From Paraburkholderia sp. HP33-1 (GTDB taxonomy: Bacteria > Pseudomonadota > Gammaproteobacteria > Burkholderiales > Burkholderiaceae), in NCBI RefSeq assembly GCF_021390595.1, contig NZ_JAJEJR010000001.1, forward strand, positions 2,418,001 through 2,482,000: a stretch of 64,000 nucleotides of DNA, written 5' to 3'. Both the position numbers and the translations under genes were made by a program. Numbering within the stretch: position 1 is the first letter of the stretch; each line of letters starts with the position of its first letter. This document shows, piece by piece, positions 18,294 to 27,810 of this stretch. The notes under the pieces are model-generated. The model worked only from the letters and a program-made list of their open reading frames with translations. It ran no database searches and was not told the DNA's origin.

Positions 18294-20087
18294 TTATTTG
18301 TCTTCGACACGCAGAATAGCGAGAAAAGCCTCTTGCGGGATTTCAACCGAACCCACCTGCTTCATTCGCTTCTTGCCTGCCTTCTGCTTTTCGAGCAGCT
18401 TCTTCTTACGCGTAATATCGCCGCCGTAGCATTTTGCCAGCACGTTCTTACGCAACGCTTTAATGTTTTCGCGCGCAATGATGTTCGAACCGATCGTGGC
18501 CTGCACCGCCACGTCGTACATCTGACGCGGAATCAGCTCGCGCATTTTCGCGGCCACTTCGCGGCCACGGTACTGGCTTTGCGAACGGTGCACGATAACC
18601 GACAGCGCATCGACCTTGTCACCGTTGATCAGCATGTCGACCTTCACGACGTCCGACGCGCGGTATTCCTTGAACTCGTAATCCATCGACGCATAACCGC
18701 GTGAAATCGACTTCAGACGGTCGAAGAAATCGAGCACAACTTCGCCCATCGGGATTTCATACGTGAGCTGGACCTGACGGCCGTGATACTGCATGTTGAT
18801 CTGGTTGCCGCGCTTCTGCGTACACAGCGTGATCACCGCGCCGACGTAGTCTTGCGGCATGTACAGGTTCACGGTAACGATCGGCTCGCGCACTTCCTCG
18901 ATCTTCGACGGCTCCGGCATCTTGGCCGGGTTCTCGACCATGAGGGTCGTGCCGTCGCGCTGCAGGACTTCGTAGACCACGGTCGGCGCCGTCGTGATCA
19001 GGTCCATGTCGAACTCGCGCTCGAGACGTTCCTGGACGATTTCCATGTGCAACAGACCGAGGAAGCCACAGCGAAAACCAAAACCGAGCGCCTGCGAAAC
19101 TTCCGGTTCGTACTGCAACGACGCGTCGTTCAGCTTCAGCTTTTCGAGCGAGTCGCGCAGCGCGTCATACTGATTCGCCTCGACCGGGTAAAGACCCGCG
19201 AACACCTGTGGCTTCACTTCCTTGAAGCCCGGCAGCGGCTCGGCCGCCGGCTGGTTCACGAGCGTGACCGTGTCGCCGACCTTCGCCGCCGCGAGTTCCT
19301 TGATGCCGGCGATGATGAAGCCCACCTGCCCCGCCGATAGCGACTCGAGATCCTTCGACTTCGGTGTGAACACGCCGATATGTTCGACCGGATACTGTGC
19401 GCCGGTTGCCATCAGCCGGATCTTGTCCTTCGGACGCAGCGTGCCGTTGACGATGCGCACGAGCATTACGACACCGACGTAGTTGTCGAACCAAGAGTCG
19501 ATGATCAGCGCCTGCAGCGGCGCTTCCGGATCGCCCTTCGGCGGTGGCACTTTCGCAATCAGTGCTTCGAGCACGTCTTCGACGCCGAGGCCCGTCTTCG
19601 CGCTGCAATGCGTGGCGTCGGTCGCGTCAATGCCGATTACGTCCTCAATTTCGGCGATCGCGTTTTCGGGGTTCGCCGCCGGCAAGTCGATCTTGTTCAA
19701 CACCGGAACCACTTCGACGCCGAGTTCGATGGCCGTGTAGCAGTTGGCGACGGTCTGCGCCTCCACGCCCTGGCTCGCGTCGACGACGAGCAGCGCGCCT
19801 TCGCAGGCGGACAGCGAGCGGCTGACTTCGTACGAGAAGTCGACGTGCCCCGGCGTGTCGATCATGTTCAGGTTGTACACCTGCCCGTCGCGCGCGCGAT
19901 ACGTCAACGCGGCGGTTTGCGCCTTGATCGTGATGCCGCGCTCGCGCTCGAGATCCATCGAGTCGAGCACCTGAGCTTCCATCTCGCGGTCGGACAGACC
20001 GCCACAAATCTGGATGATGCGATCGGCGAGCGTCGACTTGCCATGGTCGATGTGCGCAATGATCGAGAAGTTACGAATATGATCCAT
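18294..20087 (-). CDS. lepA: Elongation factor 4 (LepA)
   Basis: A ribosome-dependent GTPase implicated in back-translocation and in 30S assembly. The 597-residue length is standard. The P-loop is AHIDHGKST (11-19), with DTPGHVDF and NKIDLP as further G motifs. The C-terminal LepA-specific domain ([45 protein letters not shown]) is complete. No ambiguity in start or family. Confidence 0.98.
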   Translation of the reverse strand: MDHIRNFSIIAHIDHGKSTLADRIIQICGGLSDREMEAQVLDSMDLERERGITIKAQTAALTYRARDGQVYNLNMIDTPGHVDFSYEVSRSLSACEGALLVVDASQGVEAQTVANCYTAIELGVEVVPVLNKIDLPAANPENAIAEIEDVIGIDATDATHCSAKTGLGVEDVLEALIAKVPPPKGDPEAPLQALIIDSWFDNYVGVVMLVRIVNGTLRPKDKIRLMATGAQYPVEHIGVFTPKSKDLESLSAGQVGFIIAGIKELAAAKVGDTVTLVNQPAAEPLPGFKEVKPQVFAGLYPVEANQYDALRDSLEKLKLNDASLQYEPEVSQALGFGFRCGFLGLLHMEIVQERLEREFDMDLITTAPTVVYEVLQRDGTTLMVENPAKMPEPSKIEEVREPIVTVNLYMPQDYVGAVITLCTQKRGNQINMQYHGRQVQLTYEIPMGEVVLDFFDRLKSISRGYASMDYEFKEYRASDVVKVDMLINGDKVDALSVIVHRSQSQYRGREVAAKMRELIPRQMYDVAVQATIGSNIIARENIKALRKNVLAKCYGGDITRKKKLLEKQKAGKKRMKQVGSVEIPQEAFLAILRVEDK

Positions 20088-20291
20088 TCAGTGCCGATCA
20101 AGCGAAAAGGCGCGCCCGGACAATAGCGGAGCACGCCTTGTAAGTAGGTGAAAAACCTATCTATTTTAGCCGAAAAGCCCATCGGCCGGCGCATCCTGCG
20201 AAGCGCAGGCCGAAAGAAAGCGAAGCAGATGCGAGAAATTTACCGTGTGTATTGCGGTGAGTGCCGGCAAAACGCGCATGGATAGCGCGAA

Positions 20292-20564
20292 TCAGGATGC
20301 CGCAGCGACACGCGACGCGTGCGCGGCCAATGCCGCCCGCACGCGCACTTCGTCGAAATGGTAGTGGCACAGCTCGACGCCATCGCAGACCAGCACCGGC
20401 ACCCACTCGTCGTAACGCGCCTCAAGCAGCGGATCGGTGTCGACGTCGATCACCGTCAGCTGGGCGCCGAACTCGGCCAGTAACGGCCCGAGCGCGACGC
20501 GCATCTCCTCGCACAGATGGCACCACGCGCGCCCATAAAGCGTGAGCGATGCCGTCGTCGTCAT
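20292..20564 (-). CDS. Glutaredoxin/thioredoxin-fold small protein (DUF836-like)
   Basis: A 90-residue thioredoxin-fold protein with a redox-type C15-H-L-C18 motif in LYGRAWCHLCEEM and the cis-proline segment WVPVLVCDG. It is similar to the short glutaredoxin-like proteins often found beside degP and lepA in betaproteobacteria. Its ATG overlaps the degP stop by four bases, so translation is coupled to the periplasmic protease. It has no signal peptide and is therefore cytoplasmic. The substrate is unknown. Confidence 0.85.
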   Translation of the reverse strand: MTTTASLTLYGRAWCHLCEEMRVALGPLLAEFGAQLTVIDVDTDPLLEARYDEWVPVLVCDGVELCHYHFDEVRVRAALAAHASRVAAAS

Positions 20565-22078
20565 TTCTGCGCGGTGCGCGGGCGAATCGGCACAAACTGG
20601 GTGTTGTCGCCACGACGAACCAGCAACGCAACCATCTTTTGCGAATCGAGGTGCGAGGTCAGTTCCTCGAACTGCTTCGCGCTCGTCACATCCGTGTCGC
20701 CGACCCGCAGGATGATGTCGCCCTTTTGCAGCCCGACACGTGCGGCCGGACCGTCGACCGCGTCGATCTGCACGCCGTTCTGAATCTTCAGCGCCTTCTG
20801 CTGGTCGGCAGGAATGTCGCTGACGGCGACGCCGAGCGCGTTCGTCGCGCGCTGCTTCGGCGCCTGCGGTTTCTTCTGATCCGTCTTCGCGACCTTGTCC
20901 GGCTGCATTTCAGCGATCGTGACCGGCAGGTCGCGCGTTTGACCCTTGCGCCAGACCGTGATCGACGTCTTCGTGCCCGGCTTCGTATCGCCAACCATGC
21001 GCGGCAAGTCCGTCGCGGTGTCGACCGGATGGCCGTTGAACTTCAGGATGATGTCGCCCGGCTGCACACCAGCCTTGTCGGCCGGGCCGCCCGGCTCGAC
21101 GCTGCTAACGAGCGCGCCCTGCGCCTTCGGCAGACCGAGCGAGTCCGCGACGTCTTTGGTCACTTCACCGATTGCCACCGCGATGCGGCCGCGCACCACC
21201 TTGCCCGAACTCTTCAGCTGATCGGCCACGCGCATTGCTTCGTCGATCGGAATCGCAAACGAAATGCCCATGAATCCGCCGGTGCGGCTATAGATCTGCG
21301 AATTGATGCCGATCACTTCTCCCTGCATGTTGATCAGCGGACCGCCCGAGTTGCCCGGATTGACGGCCACGTCGGTCTGGATGAACGGCAGGTAGTCGCC
21401 CGTGTCGCGCCCCTTCGCGCTCACGATGCCCGCCGTCACTGTGTTTTCGAGACCGAACGGCGAACCGATCGCGACGACCCATTCGCCGACGCGCACCTTG
21501 TTCGAATCGCCGATCGTGATGGTCGGCAGGTTCGACGCGTTGATCTTCACGACGGCGACATCGGTACGGTCGTCGACGCCGATCAGCTTCGCCTTGAATT
21601 CGCGCTTGTCTGTCAGCGTCACGTAGATCGTGTCCGCATCGTCGATGACGTGCGCATTGGTCATCACGTAACCGTCCGCCGACAGGATGAAGCCCGAGCC
21701 AACGCCACTATTCTGTTCGGCGTCGGCGTTGTCCGGCGTATCCGGGCTGCCGCCGCTACCGCCGCCACCGCCGCCACCGCCGTTATCACCACCGTGCGGC
21801 GACTGCGGGGACTGCGGCATCGGAATCCCGAAGAAGCGACGGAAGAACTCCGACATGTCCCCGTCGTCCATACCCGGCGGCAGGCCGCCGCGTGAACTGC
21901 CGCTCGACACATGCGTTGTCGTGCGAATGTTGACGACCGCCGGGCCGACCTTGTCTACGAGGTCAGTGAAGTCGGGCAGATTGGCGGCGGGAGCCGCCGA
22001 CGCCACATGCGGCACAAGCGGCAAACAAGCCGCCACCATTACGGCCGCGAGGAATTTGCGCACCGAGAAAGTCGTCAT
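20561..22078 (-). CDS. degP: Periplasmic serine protease/chaperone of the DegP/MucD family
   Basis: Degrades or refolds damaged envelope proteins. A signal peptide (residues 1-28, ending ASA) precedes a trypsin-like domain with the full triad His143 (TNAHVIDD), Asp173 (DRTDVAVVK) and Ser244 (GNSGGPLIN). Two PDZ domains follow (about 280-370 and 415-495). A run of twelve residues that are nearly all glycine sits in the LA-loop near residues 99-110. It belongs to the rpoE-rseA-rseB-degP stress cluster, equivalent to algU-mucABD. A likely target of sigma-E, though no promoter of its own is obvious. Confidence 0.95.
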   Translation of the reverse strand: MTTFSVRKFLAAVMVAACLPLVPHVASAAPAANLPDFTDLVDKVGPAVVNIRTTTHVSSGSSRGGLPPGMDDGDMSEFFRRFFGIPMPQSPQSPHGGDNGGGGGGGGSGGSPDTPDNADAEQNSGVGSGFILSADGYVMTNAHVIDDADTIYVTLTDKREFKAKLIGVDDRTDVAVVKINASNLPTITIGDSNKVRVGEWVVAIGSPFGLENTVTAGIVSAKGRDTGDYLPFIQTDVAVNPGNSGGPLINMQGEVIGINSQIYSRTGGFMGISFAIPIDEAMRVADQLKSSGKVVRGRIAVAIGEVTKDVADSLGLPKAQGALVSSVEPGGPADKAGVQPGDIILKFNGHPVDTATDLPRMVGDTKPGTKTSITVWRKGQTRDLPVTIAEMQPDKVAKTDQKKPQAPKQRATNALGVAVSDIPADQQKALKIQNGVQIDAVDGPAARVGLQKGDIILRVGDTDVTSAKQFEELTSHLDSQKMVALLVRRGDNTQFVPIRPRTAQK

Positions 22079-22115
22079 ATCGTAGCAAGCCGAGGGATTT
22101 CAGGATTCAGAAGGA

Positions 22116-23159
22116 TTACTTTGGAGCTTTGTATTCTATGGCAGACGCGAACTGCTGCAATGTGGTTTGGGGCACCTCACCCAGCAGGGTAATCCAGAAG
22201 TCTCCCTGACGCTTGACCAGTACGTGGGTTGCGCCACTATCGCCCGTGCCTTCCTTGCGCGTATTGTTCTCGACCGGCTCGACGAACACAGAAATCGCCG
22301 CGAGGCCGTCGGAAAATACGGCCTGGTCGACCGGGATCGGCGGCTGCCCCGCCTCGCGCGACGCCATTGGGCGGCGCAGCTGGCGGATGATGTGAAAGCC
22401 CGGCACCGACGGCGTGATCTGCCAGCCCTGCGCGGCCATGTCGACCGGCTCGACTGGCGGACGCACAACGGTCCAGCCCGCGAGATTTCGAATGCCGTTG
22501 ACGATATCCGCCTTGTCAACCGGCACGCCGATGCGGACCTGCGAAAACGACAGCTGTTCGAGCACCTGGCCGCTTGGGTCGAGCGTCTGCGCGCGCAGCA
22601 GCAGACCGGTCTTTTTGTCGGCCCACAGCTTGTACGCGAAACGGTACGCATCTTTCGGATCGAGCTCCATGACGAGGCTGTCGACGCCCGCGACGCGGTC
22701 ATCGCCAAGCATCTTCGGCTCGTAGACGGACAGCACCTGCGAGCCGTTCACGGCCAGCAGCGCGGGGAACGAGTCTTTGTTCTGACGCGTTTCAAAGACG
22801 ACGAGACGCCGCTCCGGCACGAACGTGTACATGTCGTCGTTATGCCGGAGCATTTTGCGCGGCTTGCCGTCGAGACTTTCGAGCTGCTCGAACTCGCCGT
22901 CCGTATGCGTGGAGTAGTGGGCAATGCGCGACGTCTGCACGAAATTGCCACGCTGATAGACGAACGCGCCTTCGTAGTTCTGCTGCTGGGCAGCCTGATG
23001 GATGCGATCGAGCAGTTCCGCGGCCGTGCGACGGGCGACGACCGCATCGTCTTGTGCGAAGACCCGCGGTGTAGCGGACAACAACACGGCTGCGCAGAAC
23101 AGAAATGCTGGCAACCGCCCCCAGATAGTCGTTTTATTTAACCGCGGAGTCTGCATCAA
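22116..23159 (-). CDS. rseB: Sigma-E regulatory protein RseB/MucB
   Basis: A periplasmic sensor that binds the anti-sigma factor RseA and protects it from proteolysis until lipid or misfolded signals arrive. The 347-residue protein has a signal peptide ending around ATPRVFAQ, then a LolA-like N-terminal domain (AELLDRIHQAAQQQNYEGAFVYQRGNFVQTSRIAHY) and a C-terminal domain (VVRPPVEPVDMAAQGWQITPSVPGF). It starts one base after the rseA stop codon; the frame begins with two ATG codons, either of which could be used. Confidence 0.95.
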   Translation of the reverse strand: MMQTPRLNKTTIWGRLPAFLFCAAVLLSATPRVFAQDDAVVARRTAAELLDRIHQAAQQQNYEGAFVYQRGNFVQTSRIAHYSTHTDGEFEQLESLDGKPRKMLRHNDDMYTFVPERRLVVFETRQNKDSFPALLAVNGSQVLSVYEPKMLGDDRVAGVDSLVMELDPKDAYRFAYKLWADKKTGLLLRAQTLDPSGQVLEQLSFSQVRIGVPVDKADIVNGIRNLAGWTVVRPPVEPVDMAAQGWQITPSVPGFHIIRQLRRPMASREAGQPPIPVDQAVFSDGLAAISVFVEPVENNTRKEGTGDSGATHVLVKRQGDFWITLLGEVPQTTLQQFASAIEYKAPK

Positions 23160-23160
23160 A

Positions 23161-23790
23161 CTATTGGCCCTGCGTGGAGACTGAGGCAGCGCGAATCACC
23201 GGCATCGAGCCTGCCATCACCGGTTGTTGCGCGAACTGCTGATGAGCTTCGAGGTATTGATCGAGGCTCGCGTCGCGAATGATGTTTGAGTCCTGCGACG
23301 CGGGCACCGACGCCATGGCGACTCGCTGCACCGCGTCGCCGTGCGATTGGAGCGAAGCCAGTTGGGCGCCGGGACCACCCGACACGCCCTGCAACTGCGG
23401 CACGACGATCCAGGTCAGCGTAGCGGCCGCGGCGGCGACGGCAAACGCCGGCACGACACGGCGGCGCAGCCCGAGCAGGCGCCGCGTGACCGACGCGGAC
23501 GCGGCGGCTGGCGCCAGCACGTGCGGCTCACTTTCGAGACGCGCAGCGAAGCCGCTCAGAAATGCGCTGCTCCTTGCGGGGCTGACCGCCAGATCGTCGG
23601 AACGCAGCGCATCGCCGATCAGGTGGTAGCTCGACCAGGCGGCACGATCGTCGCCGTCGAGGTCCGCAAGAAACTTGTCCAGATTCAGATGCTCTTCACC
23701 GAACAGCTCACCGTCGACGAAAGCGGACAGACGCTCGCCGTGCGAGCCCACTTGCGATTGCATCGAGACCGACCCCATGATGCTCCCCAT
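23161..23790 (-). CDS. rseA: Anti-sigma-E factor RseA/MucA
   Basis: Holds sigma-E at the inner membrane. The N-terminal cytoplasmic domain (ERLSAFVDGELFGEEHLNLDKFLADLDGDDRAAWSSYHLIGDALR) is the typical sigma-binding fold of RseA. A single membrane helix follows near residues 113-130 (VVPAFAVAAAAATLTWIVVP), then a periplasmic tail that RseB would contact. Several Met codons occur in the first ten residues, so the start may be MQSQVGSHGERL. It lies between rpoE and rseB. Confidence 0.92.
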   Translation of the reverse strand: MGSIMGSVSMQSQVGSHGERLSAFVDGELFGEEHLNLDKFLADLDGDDRAAWSSYHLIGDALRSDDLAVSPARSSAFLSGFAARLESEPHVLAPAAASASVTRRLLGLRRRVVPAFAVAAAAATLTWIVVPQLQGVSGGPGAQLASLQSHGDAVQRVAMASVPASQDSNIIRDASLDQYLEAHQQFAQQPVMAGSMPVIRAASVSTQGQ

Positions 23791-23864
23791 CTTTCCAAAT
23801 AACCCGTAGTGACACCACTAATCCAGATATTGCACCGCTGCCCCGCTAGGCCGCTCAGATACAT

Positions 23865-24464
23865 CTACCAGCGCTTGCCCTCGGGTGTGTCAAGCAACGG
23901 TCGCAATTTTGCCGCAATGGCTTCGCGAGCGCGGAAAATTCGTGATCTGACTGTGCCAATTGGGCAACCCATCATCTCCGCGATTTCCTCGTAGCTCAAA
24001 CCCTCAATTTCTCGAAGAGTAATGGCGGTGCGCAATTCTTCCGGTAAAACCGCCATCGCAGCATTGACCGTCTCGGCGATCTGCTTGCTCATCAACATCG
24101 ACTCAGGCGTGTTGATATCCCTTAGTTGGTCGGCGTCTGAGAAAGTTTCAGCTTCTTCAGCATCCGCTTCGGTCGAGGTCGGTGCGCGCCGTCCCTGGGT
24201 GGCAAGGTAGTTCTTCGCGGTGTTGACCGCAATCCGGTACAACCACGTATAAAACGCCGACTCGCCGCGAAACTGCGGCAACGCGCGATACGCCTTGATA
24301 AAAGCGTCCTGCGCGACGTCTTCGACTTCAGCGGGATCCCGCACGAGACGCGAGATCAGCCGGAGAATCTTGCGGTGGTATTTGGAGACCAGAAGCTCGA
24401 ACGCGGCCTTGTCGCCCTTCTGGACGCGCTCGACCAGCACCTGATCAATTTCTTTTTCGCTCAC
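23865..24464 (-). CDS. rpoE: RNA polymerase sigma-E factor (ECF group, AlgU/RpoE)
   Basis: Directs transcription of envelope-stress genes. The 199-residue protein has region 2 (KYHRKILRLISRLVRDPAEVEDVAQDAFIKAYRALPQFRGESAFYTWLYRIAVNTAKNYL) and region 4 (LREIEGLSYEEIAEMMGCPIGTVRSRIFRAREAI), both intact. It begins at a GTG in the MSEKEIDQ context common to beta/gamma RpoE. The leader carries four nine-base repeats and a G+C hairpin. The order rpoE-rseA-rseB-degP gives a self-contained stress module. Confidence 0.97.
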   Translation of the reverse strand: MSEKEIDQVLVERVQKGDKAAFELLVSKYHRKILRLISRLVRDPAEVEDVAQDAFIKAYRALPQFRGESAFYTWLYRIAVNTAKNYLATQGRRAPTSTEADAEEAETFSDADQLRDINTPESMLMSKQIAETVNAAMAVLPEELRTAITLREIEGLSYEEIAEMMGCPIGTVRSRIFRAREAIAAKLRPLLDTPEGKRW

Positions 24465-24496
24465 CTGATAAATCCGTTAACTATAGGGCGCATGGC

Positions 24497-24519
24497 GGGG
24501 GACCATTGTAGCGTCCCCC
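24497..24519 (-). promoter_or_regulatory. Hairpin in the rpoE leader
   Basis: GGGGGAC (24497-24503) pairs perfectly with GTCCCCC (24513-24519) around a nine-base loop, 33-55 bases before the rpoE GTG. No T-tract follows on the minus strand. A role in translation or mRNA stability is possible. Confidence 0.5.
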
Positions 24520-24531
24520 TCGTGAGGGCAC

Positions 24532-24567
24532 GTTACTACGGTAACAGCGGTTACAGTCGTTACAGTC
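24532..24567 (-). repeat. Four degenerate 9-base tandem repeats before rpoE
   Basis: Plus-strand units GTTACTACG, GTAACAGCG, GTTACAGTC, GTTACAGTC follow with an exact nine-base period. They lie 68 to 103 bases upstream of the rpoE start and end at the stop codon of the preceding gene. This is a plausible binding-site array for a regulator of rpoE. Confidence 0.6.
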
Positions 24568-25084
24568 AGGCGCCGGCCACACGCCGGCCTAGCACGGAAA
24601 GTTCGCGGAAAAGAGTAGGCGGCAGCGCGTCGGCCGCAAGCAGTATGACGCGTGTGCGACCGTGGGGCCTGAGCGCGGGTCCGCGCCCTTGACCACTATT
24701 TGGCTCGAGCGCGAGCACCAGCAAGCGGCCGCTCCACTGCGCGCAACCGACCACGCGGCCTCGCGCGAGCAACGCACCCGCGCGGTTCCAGGCGGAAATC
24801 TCGCCCTTCGCGATATGCAGCGAGATGGGCTGCGCCGCGTCATACTTTGCCGCGCAAAGCGCGAGCAGCGCTGCCAGGGCAAGCGTCAACGGAGCGGCCT
24901 GCCCCGCGCCCAGCCGCGGCGCGAGGCAAGTGTAGACGGCTAACGTCACAATCAGCACGAACACCCCCGCCGTGGCACGCAGTGCGACCGAGGGACGCAG
25001 CGCAATCCGCCGCGTCACCCTGCCCAACGTCACTGGTTCGGGGGAAAGCGCCGGCGAAGCCGGCGTCGTGAACTGACGCGTCAC
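24566..25084 (-). CDS. YgfX/CptA-like small membrane protein
   Basis: A 172-residue protein with two neighbouring membrane helices (residues about 36-55 and 63-80) followed by a soluble beta-rich domain (ISLHIAKGEISAWNRAGALLARGRVVGCAQWSGRLLVLAL...TRVILLAADALPPTLFRELSVLGRR). This layout, the W-x-G-R and L-P-x-x-x-F-R-x-L-x-V pieces, and the position between fabF and rpoE fit the YgfX family, known in E. coli as a membrane toxin/morphogenesis factor. The E. coli antitoxin partner SdhE is not adjacent. The family call is by eye and the function is not certain. Confidence 0.6.
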   Translation of the reverse strand: MTRQFTTPASPALSPEPVTLGRVTRRIALRPSVALRATAGVFVLIVTLAVYTCLAPRLGAGQAAPLTLALAALLALCAAKYDAAQPISLHIAKGEISAWNRAGALLARGRVVGCAQWSGRLLVLALEPNSGQGRGPALRPHGRTRVILLAADALPPTLFRELSVLGRRVAGA

Positions 25085-25095
25085 CCGTGATCAGG

Positions 25096-26334
25096 TCAGG
25101 CGCGCTTGAACACCAGCGTGCCGTTCGTGCCGCCGAACCCGAACGAGTTCTTCAGCGCGACGTCGATCTTCATTTCCCGCGCGGTGTTCGCGCAGTAATC
25201 GAGATCGCAAGCCGGGTCCTGGTTGAAGATGTTGATGGTCGGAGGCGAGACCTGGTGATGCACGGCGAGCACCGTGAACACCGACTCCAGACCGCCGGCG
25301 CCGCCCAGCAGGTGACCCGTCATCGACTTGGTCGAGTTGACGACCATGTTTTTCGCATGGTCGCCGAACGCCCGCTTGATGCCGGTCGTTTCCGCCAGAT
25401 CGCCGAGCGGCGTAGACGTGCCGTGCGCGTTCAGGTAGCTCACCTGATCGCCATTGATGCCCGCGTTCTTCAGCGCGGCGAGCATGCAGCGGCGTGCGCC
25501 GTCGCCATCTTCGAGCGGCGCGGTCATGTGATACGCATCGCCGCTCATGCCGTAGCCGCCGATTTCCGCGTAGATCTTCGCGCCGCGCGCCTTTGCGTGC
25601 TCGTACTCTTCGAGCACCATCACGCCCGCGCCTTCGCCGAGCACGAAGCCGTCGCGATCCTTGTCCCACGGACGGCTCGCGGTCGCCGGATCGTCATTGC
25701 GTTGGGACAGCGCGCGCGCCGCCGCAAAGCCGCCGATACCGAGCGGCGACACGGTCGATTCCGCGCCACCGGCGATCATCACGTCGGCATCGCCGTATTC
25801 GATCAGGCGCGAAGCCTCGCCGATGCAGTGCAGACCGGTCGTACACGCGGTAACGATCGACAGATTCGGACCCTTGATGCCGAACTTGATCGACAGGTGC
25901 CCGGAGATCATATTGATGATCGAAGCCGGCACGAAGAACGGCGAAATGCGACGCGGGCCACGATTGAGCAATTCGGTTTGGGTGATTTCGATCATCGGCA
26001 GACCGCCGATGCCTGAACCGACCACCACGCCAATGCGCTCCGAATTCTCGTCGGTGACTTCGAGGCCGCTGTCCTGCATCGCCTGGATGCCCGCAGCCAC
26101 GCCGTAATGGATGAACGTATCCATGTGGCGCGCTTCCTTACCGGGGATGTAGTCCTCGATATTGAAGCCCTTCACCTCGCCGGCGAAACGAGTCGAGAAG
26201 TTCGACGCATCGAACTTCGTGATATTGGCAATCCCAGACTTGCCGGCGACCAGATTGGCCCAGCCATCGGCAACATTATTGCCAACAGGCGAAATCAGCC
26301 CCAGGCCTGTAACAACAACACGACGGCGGCTCAC
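25096..26334 (-). CDS. fabF: Beta-ketoacyl-ACP synthase II
   Basis: Elongates acyl-ACP by condensation with malonyl-ACP and, in related bacteria, adjusts the unsaturated fatty acid ratio with temperature. The triad is Cys164 ([10 protein letters not shown]), His in [11 protein letters not shown] and His in [13 protein letters not shown]. The frame is open far upstream, but a GTG at 26334 behind AAAAAGGGG gives the standard product beginning [11 protein letters not shown] and 412 residues. It is separated from acpP by a 255-base gap with a large hairpin. It is the last gene of the yceD-rpmF-plsX-fabHDG-acpP-fabF set. Confidence 0.97.
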   Translation of the reverse strand: MSRRRVVVTGLGLISPVGNNVADGWANLVAGKSGIANITKFDASNFSTRFAGEVKGFNIEDYIPGKEARHMDTFIHYGVAAGIQAMQDSGLEVTDENSERIGVVVGSGIGGLPMIEITQTELLNRGPRRISPFFVPASIINMISGHLSIKFGIKGPNLSIVTACTTGLHCIGEASRLIEYGDADVMIAGGAESTVSPLGIGGFAAARALSQRNDDPATASRPWDKDRDGFVLGEGAGVMVLEEYEHAKARGAKIYAEIGGYGMSGDAYHMTAPLEDGDGARRCMLAALKNAGINGDQVSYLNAHGTSTPLGDLAETTGIKRAFGDHAKNMVVNSTKSMTGHLLGGAGGLESVFTVLAVHHQVSPPTINIFNQDPACDLDYCANTAREMKIDVALKNSFGFGGTNGTLVFKRA

Positions 26335-26358
26335 GGTAACCCCTTTTTCATAGATGAC

Positions 26359-26409
26359 AAAAGCAAAAGCCACAGCGGCCACAGGAATCGCCCTGTGTGC
26401 CCTGTGGCT
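26359..26409 (-). terminator. Terminator-like hairpin between acpP and fabF
   Basis: On the minus strand AGCCACAG pairs with CTGTGGCT (26409-26402 with 26375-26368), enclosing a second CACAGG/CCTGTG stem, and is followed by TTTTGCTTTTG. This resembles an intrinsic terminator or attenuator that would make fabF expression lower than acpP expression. Confidence 0.6.
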
Positions 26410-26589
26410 GTTTAAGTCGGCAATCGCGCGAAAAGTTGCGCTGTCAACATCGCTGGCTCCTGCGTGGCAAGTGGCGCGGTGCATGGTGTGCCAACAGACA
26501 CTTCCAATAGCGTCGACCCTGCTGGCGCCGGCAAGCGGCACGGCAGGGCGTCATGCGCGGCCCGTGCAGAAACGCAGGTGCGAATGACC

Positions 26590-26829
26590 TTAGGCCTTGA
26601 CGTTCGCGCGAGCGTAATCGATCGCTTGCTGAACGGTGGTGATCTTCTCGGCTTCTTCATCCGGAATTTCCATGCCGAATTCGTCTTCGAGGGCCATCAC
26701 GAGCTCAACGGTGTCGAGCGAGTCGGCGCCGAGATCGTTCACGAACGACGCTTCGTTCTTGATTTCCGCTTCCGCAACGCCCAGTTGTTCCGCGACGATC
26801 TTCTTGACGCGCTGTTCGATATTGTCCAT
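26590..26829 (-). CDS. acpP: Acyl carrier protein
   Basis: Carries growing fatty acids on a phosphopantetheine arm. The 79-residue acidic protein has Ser37 in the invariant D-S-L motif ([22 protein letters not shown]) and starts [20 protein letters not shown]-like purine run sits just before the ATG (CCTTGGAGGGGTAATG on the minus strand), a strong ribosome site in keeping with its abundance. It lies between fabG and fabF, the classical order. Confidence 0.98.
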
Positions 26830-26981
26830 TACCCCTCCAAGGGAAAAGAAGTTCAAAAATACTGGTGCGCGCATTTTATCAGGTTTGACCCGGCAAAAAA
26901 GCGGCGCATCGGGTTCCTGTCAACGCATGCGCCTCGTGCTTTCTGCAAACGCATCAAGGCGCGGATAGTAACCGAAATTGG

Positions 26982-27731
26982 TTACTGCATATACATGCCA
27001 CCGTTCACGTGCAGCGTCGTGCCGGTGATGTAGCCCGCTTGCGGCGACGCGAGGAACGCGACCGCATGCGCGATGTCTTCCGGGCTGCCGAGACGGCCCA
27101 GCGGAATTTGAGTTTTCAGCGCGGTCTGCTGCTCTTCGGGCAGCGCCTTCGTCATGTCGGTATCGATAAAACCAGGCGCCACGCAATTGACCGTGATGCC
27201 GCGGCTACCGATCTCGCGCGCGAGCGCACGCGTCATGCCCGCGACGCCGGCCTTCGCGGCCGCATAGTTGATCTGCCCGGGGTTGCCGGCCGAGCCGACC
27301 ACCGACGTGATGTTGATGATGCGGCCGCCCTTCGCTTTCATCATCGGGCGTAGCACCGCGCGCGAAAGGCGGAACACCGACTTCAGATTGGTGTCGATCA
27401 CCGCGTCCCAGTCGTCGTCCTTCATGCGCATCGCCAGTTGGTCCTGGGTAATGCCGGCGTTGTTCACGAGCACGTTGAGTGCGCCGAATTCCTTGACCGC
27501 GCCGTCGATCAGCGCTTCGGCCGCGGCCGCGTCGTTGACGTCGAGGACCGCACCGCGACCGTTCACGCCGGCCGCCTTGAACGCTTCGGTGATCGCCGTC
27601 GCGCCGCTTTCGCTCGTCGCGGTGCCGATGACCGTCGCGCCCTGATGCGCGAGCTCCATCGCGATCGCACGGCCGATGCCGCGCGACGCGCCCGTCACGA
27701 TTGCGATCTGCTTGTCGAGAGTCTTTTCCAT
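26982..27731 (-). CDS. fabG: 3-oxoacyl-ACP reductase
   Basis: NADPH-dependent reduction of beta-ketoacyl-ACP in fatty-acid elongation. A 249-residue short-chain dehydrogenase: cofactor loop TGASRGIG (residues 13-20), NNAG, catalytic Ser in ITSVVGSAGNPGQ, and the Y-x-x-x-K pair in YAAAKAGVAGM. The C-terminus GTTLHVNGGMYM is canonical. It lies between fabD and acpP. Confidence 0.98.
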   Translation of the reverse strand: MEKTLDKQIAIVTGASRGIGRAIAMELAHQGATVIGTATSESGATAITEAFKAAGVNGRGAVLDVNDAAAAEALIDGAVKEFGALNVLVNNAGITQDQLAMRMKDDDWDAVIDTNLKSVFRLSRAVLRPMMKAKGGRIINITSVVGSAGNPGQINYAAAKAGVAGMTRALAREIGSRGITVNCVAPGFIDTDMTKALPEEQQTALKTQIPLGRLGSPEDIAHAVAFLASPQAGYITGTTLHVNGGMYMQ

Positions 27732-27810
27732 CTGTCAGTCCGGATGCCCTTCAAATAGGGCTCATTGATTCTTGTTGATTCTTCTGCCGAGGGATGCCGC
27801 TCCCGCGCGC

